A stretch of DNA of 64,000 bases from positions 20,473,651 to 20,537,650 of the forward strand of contig NC_135563.1 of the NCBI RefSeq assembly GCF_964340395.1. Direction: 5' to 3'. The stretch is from Glandiceps talaboti. Lineage: Eukaryota; Hemichordata; Enteropneusta; Spengelidae. This document shows, one piece after another, positions 61,900-64,000 of the stretch. The notes under the pieces were generated by a model. The model saw only the letters and a list, made by a program, of their open reading frames with translations, did no database searches and had not been told where the DNA came from. How positions within the stretch are numbered: the first letter of the stretch is position 1; each line of letters opens with the position of its first letter. Made by a program: the position numbers and the translations under genes.

Positions 61900-64000
61900 G
61901 TACTGACTTAGCTTTCTCTGTTTCCCATTGTTCAAAATCACACCAGTTGTTTGAGCAACCTATTGTTTTAGTTCAATAAGAAAGACCCTTTGTACACAAT
62001 GCAGCCATTCAAACCTTTGTGACTCATCATTGAGGGGTATACCACCCACTGTCATACCAGTAATTTGCATAACAAAGGAAAGACAATTGTGTATCAGTTT
62101 TTTATTAAAAATCTCATTAGTAGGCCATGGGTGTGTCAATATTTAATTGAACTACATGTATTCATAAATGGGTGAGTCATATTTTAATTGACCTGATCTC
62201 TGTGCAAAAAAAGTCTGAGGTATGGTTTAAATACTTCTTTTTGAAAAAGTGAAAGAAGTAAGGTAAAAAGAACAATATAGTGGGTACTTACAAGAAGAGA
62301 TTTTTGTTACTACTACCTGTAAATTGAAACTTTAGATCAGGTTTTTTTTTTCTTTTGAGTCGGTGTATGCTCTGTTTGAATATTGAGTTATACACCACAT
62401 TTATTATTGATTAGTAATGCGTCTCAATTATTCACAACTGAGGAAGTTTGACTACCTTTTGTATTGCAATACTGTAAGTCTGTAGCTTCGGGGTATGACT
62501 TCATTGTTGTAGGCTGTATAAACACCGCGATTTTGTCTCTACTTGTTACTTGGACCACAAAAAATGGGAATTCCTGGCCTATGCAGTTATGTCACATGTC
62601 ATTGTGAGTAACGTTGTAGCAGTGTACAGCTGTGAGTAAAGACACTCACTTCAAAACTGGTGCAAGTACATTTGATGTTTGTACCTCCTGTGGAGTCGAG
62701 TTGTAGCCTCTAGGTAAAAAGTGTGTCAGGTATGTATTGTATGTCTGTGTTCAAATCCTAGATTGCCTTTGTCAAAGTTGTGTATCTGAGTCAACGAAAA
62801 CGTGCCAACAAGTGCCAAAAGGCTTTCAAAACTTGATGGAGGCACTCAACTTCTCTCTGTATTTTGAAATAAGATGAATGACAACTTTGTGGAAAGCTGA
62901 GGTATCTAAAAGTCAGAACAGGTATAATCAAATGACTTTTGTTATAGAGTTATACCTACAGTTGGGTCATAGAAACAATTGTGTGTCACGGAAAATAATT
63001 GTGTGCTGTTCGGTTAAAGTTTGTACAGTAGCTGTCACGTAAGTAATGAGTCCCCCCCCCCCTCCGCAGGGTTGAAAACTTAACCTATGTATAACTGCTA
63101 GTCTGTAAGAATTTTTACCTAAGGCAGTCACATATGATACCGTAAAACTAAATACCTAATTAAGTATGGAAAGTCTACCTTTCTTTTTAAAGAACACTTG
63201 GTCCTCGTTCAATTTGTAAGAGTTGAAGTTAACCTGTTTCTCCTCTCTTTGATAATGTTTTAATCACCACAATGAAAGTATCATATTTCATATCTAAAGA
63301 TAAACATAATCTTATGAACAGGAAAAGTTACAACATCATATTTTTTTTCTTCTGTGTTTTTGTTTAATTAATTAAGGTTTTGGATTCAGTCAGTGGATAC
63401 CCAAGGATTACGTAGGGTTATTCTTTTGTTCATGACCACTTTATTTATAGCTTTGCAAAGCAATTGTTTCACACCCAAAGTTTAGTCCAAACTTGAACCA
63501 TGTCTTCAACATTTCAGAAGGAGTTGTTCTAAAGTGTAAAAGGTTGCAGCAACTGTAGTCCCAGGTCCCTTGCATGGTGTTAATGTTTTGGTCTAAGATA
63601 TAGTAAGTGAAAGCTCATACAAATTTGTTCTTCAGTCTAAGAAAGTAATAACAAATACATCAAAAAGATGACAAACTAGTCACCTATTCAGCCATGTTTG
63701 GTCAGCAAGTAGTTTGGTAAACTTTTACAGACTTGTTGAATGTTGTCTTCACATTTATACACACATAGTTCAAATGATTAGATAGTACTGACTTCCACCC
63801 CTCCCAGTCAATAAACAAACATTTCTTTTATTCTTAGCCGATGTATTCAAGTTGTTTCACAGAGCGACAGTTTTCACCTTTAAGTCATTATCACTTTTAG
63901 CTTTCATCTGAAATGTCGCTGTAATTTGATACCATGCATTGTTTCACATACTGTCCTTATTTTTTGAAAAAAGTCTAGCCTAGAGGAATCATCGTTTGTT
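61900..64000. other. Presumed intron, no exon recognised, to window end
   Basis: AT-rich, with a poly(C) run at 63052–63062. A GTTCAAATCCTAG near 62752 resembles a polymerase III B-box but no tRNA fold is present. Confidence 0.3.

Overview
This is a window of animal nuclear DNA. The evidence is long introns with canonical GT–AG sites, a nuclear-type tRNA-His, dense microsatellites, many small inverted-repeat DNA elements, and metazoan-style genes (a C2H2 zinc finger factor and an AAAP/SLC36-type transporter). The composition, and an ectoine-synthase-like gene, fit an aquatic, probably marine, invertebrate. I cannot fix the phylum from sequence alone. Gene density is low, and most of the sequence is intronic or intergenic.

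Layout. (1) 2–748 (+) is the last exon of a protein with six NPF motifs, most followed by acidic residues, and a Pro-rich tail ending DVEV; its 3' side runs into several kb of AT-rich, non-coding sequence. (2) A tRNA-His(GTG) lies at 8202–8272 (-), and just beyond it a single-exon tandem double cupin of the ectoine synthase (EctC) type at 8545–9294/9363 (-). (3) 14173–22863 (-) is a complete eight-coding-exon amino-acid transporter of the AAAP superfamily (SLC36 / AVT3-like). All exon phases close into a 596-residue protein. (4) 27455–30232 (+) is a five-finger C2H2 transcription factor with a TATA–Inr core promoter, a non-coding first exon, a short coding exon and a large last exon. (5) About 32340–32508 (+) looks like the promoter and 5' non-coding exon of another gene, with a GC box, two ETS sites and a strong splice donor. 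The remaining 31 kb shows no convincing coding exon and is best explained as its long first intron.

The genes do not form an operon or an obvious pathway. The EctC-like protein would relate to compatible-solute chemistry and the transporter to amino-acid movement across endolysosomal or plasma membrane, but any link between them is speculation.

The accessory layer is rich. One non-autonomous DNA transposon family has TAGTCT termini and 9-bp target duplications (6505–7062 and a deleted copy at 26711–26862). A set of very small elements has CATAGACCC/GGGTCTATG ends and 7–8-bp duplications. There are several further MITE families, two of them present twice. Tandem repeats with 47–137-bp periods are also frequent.
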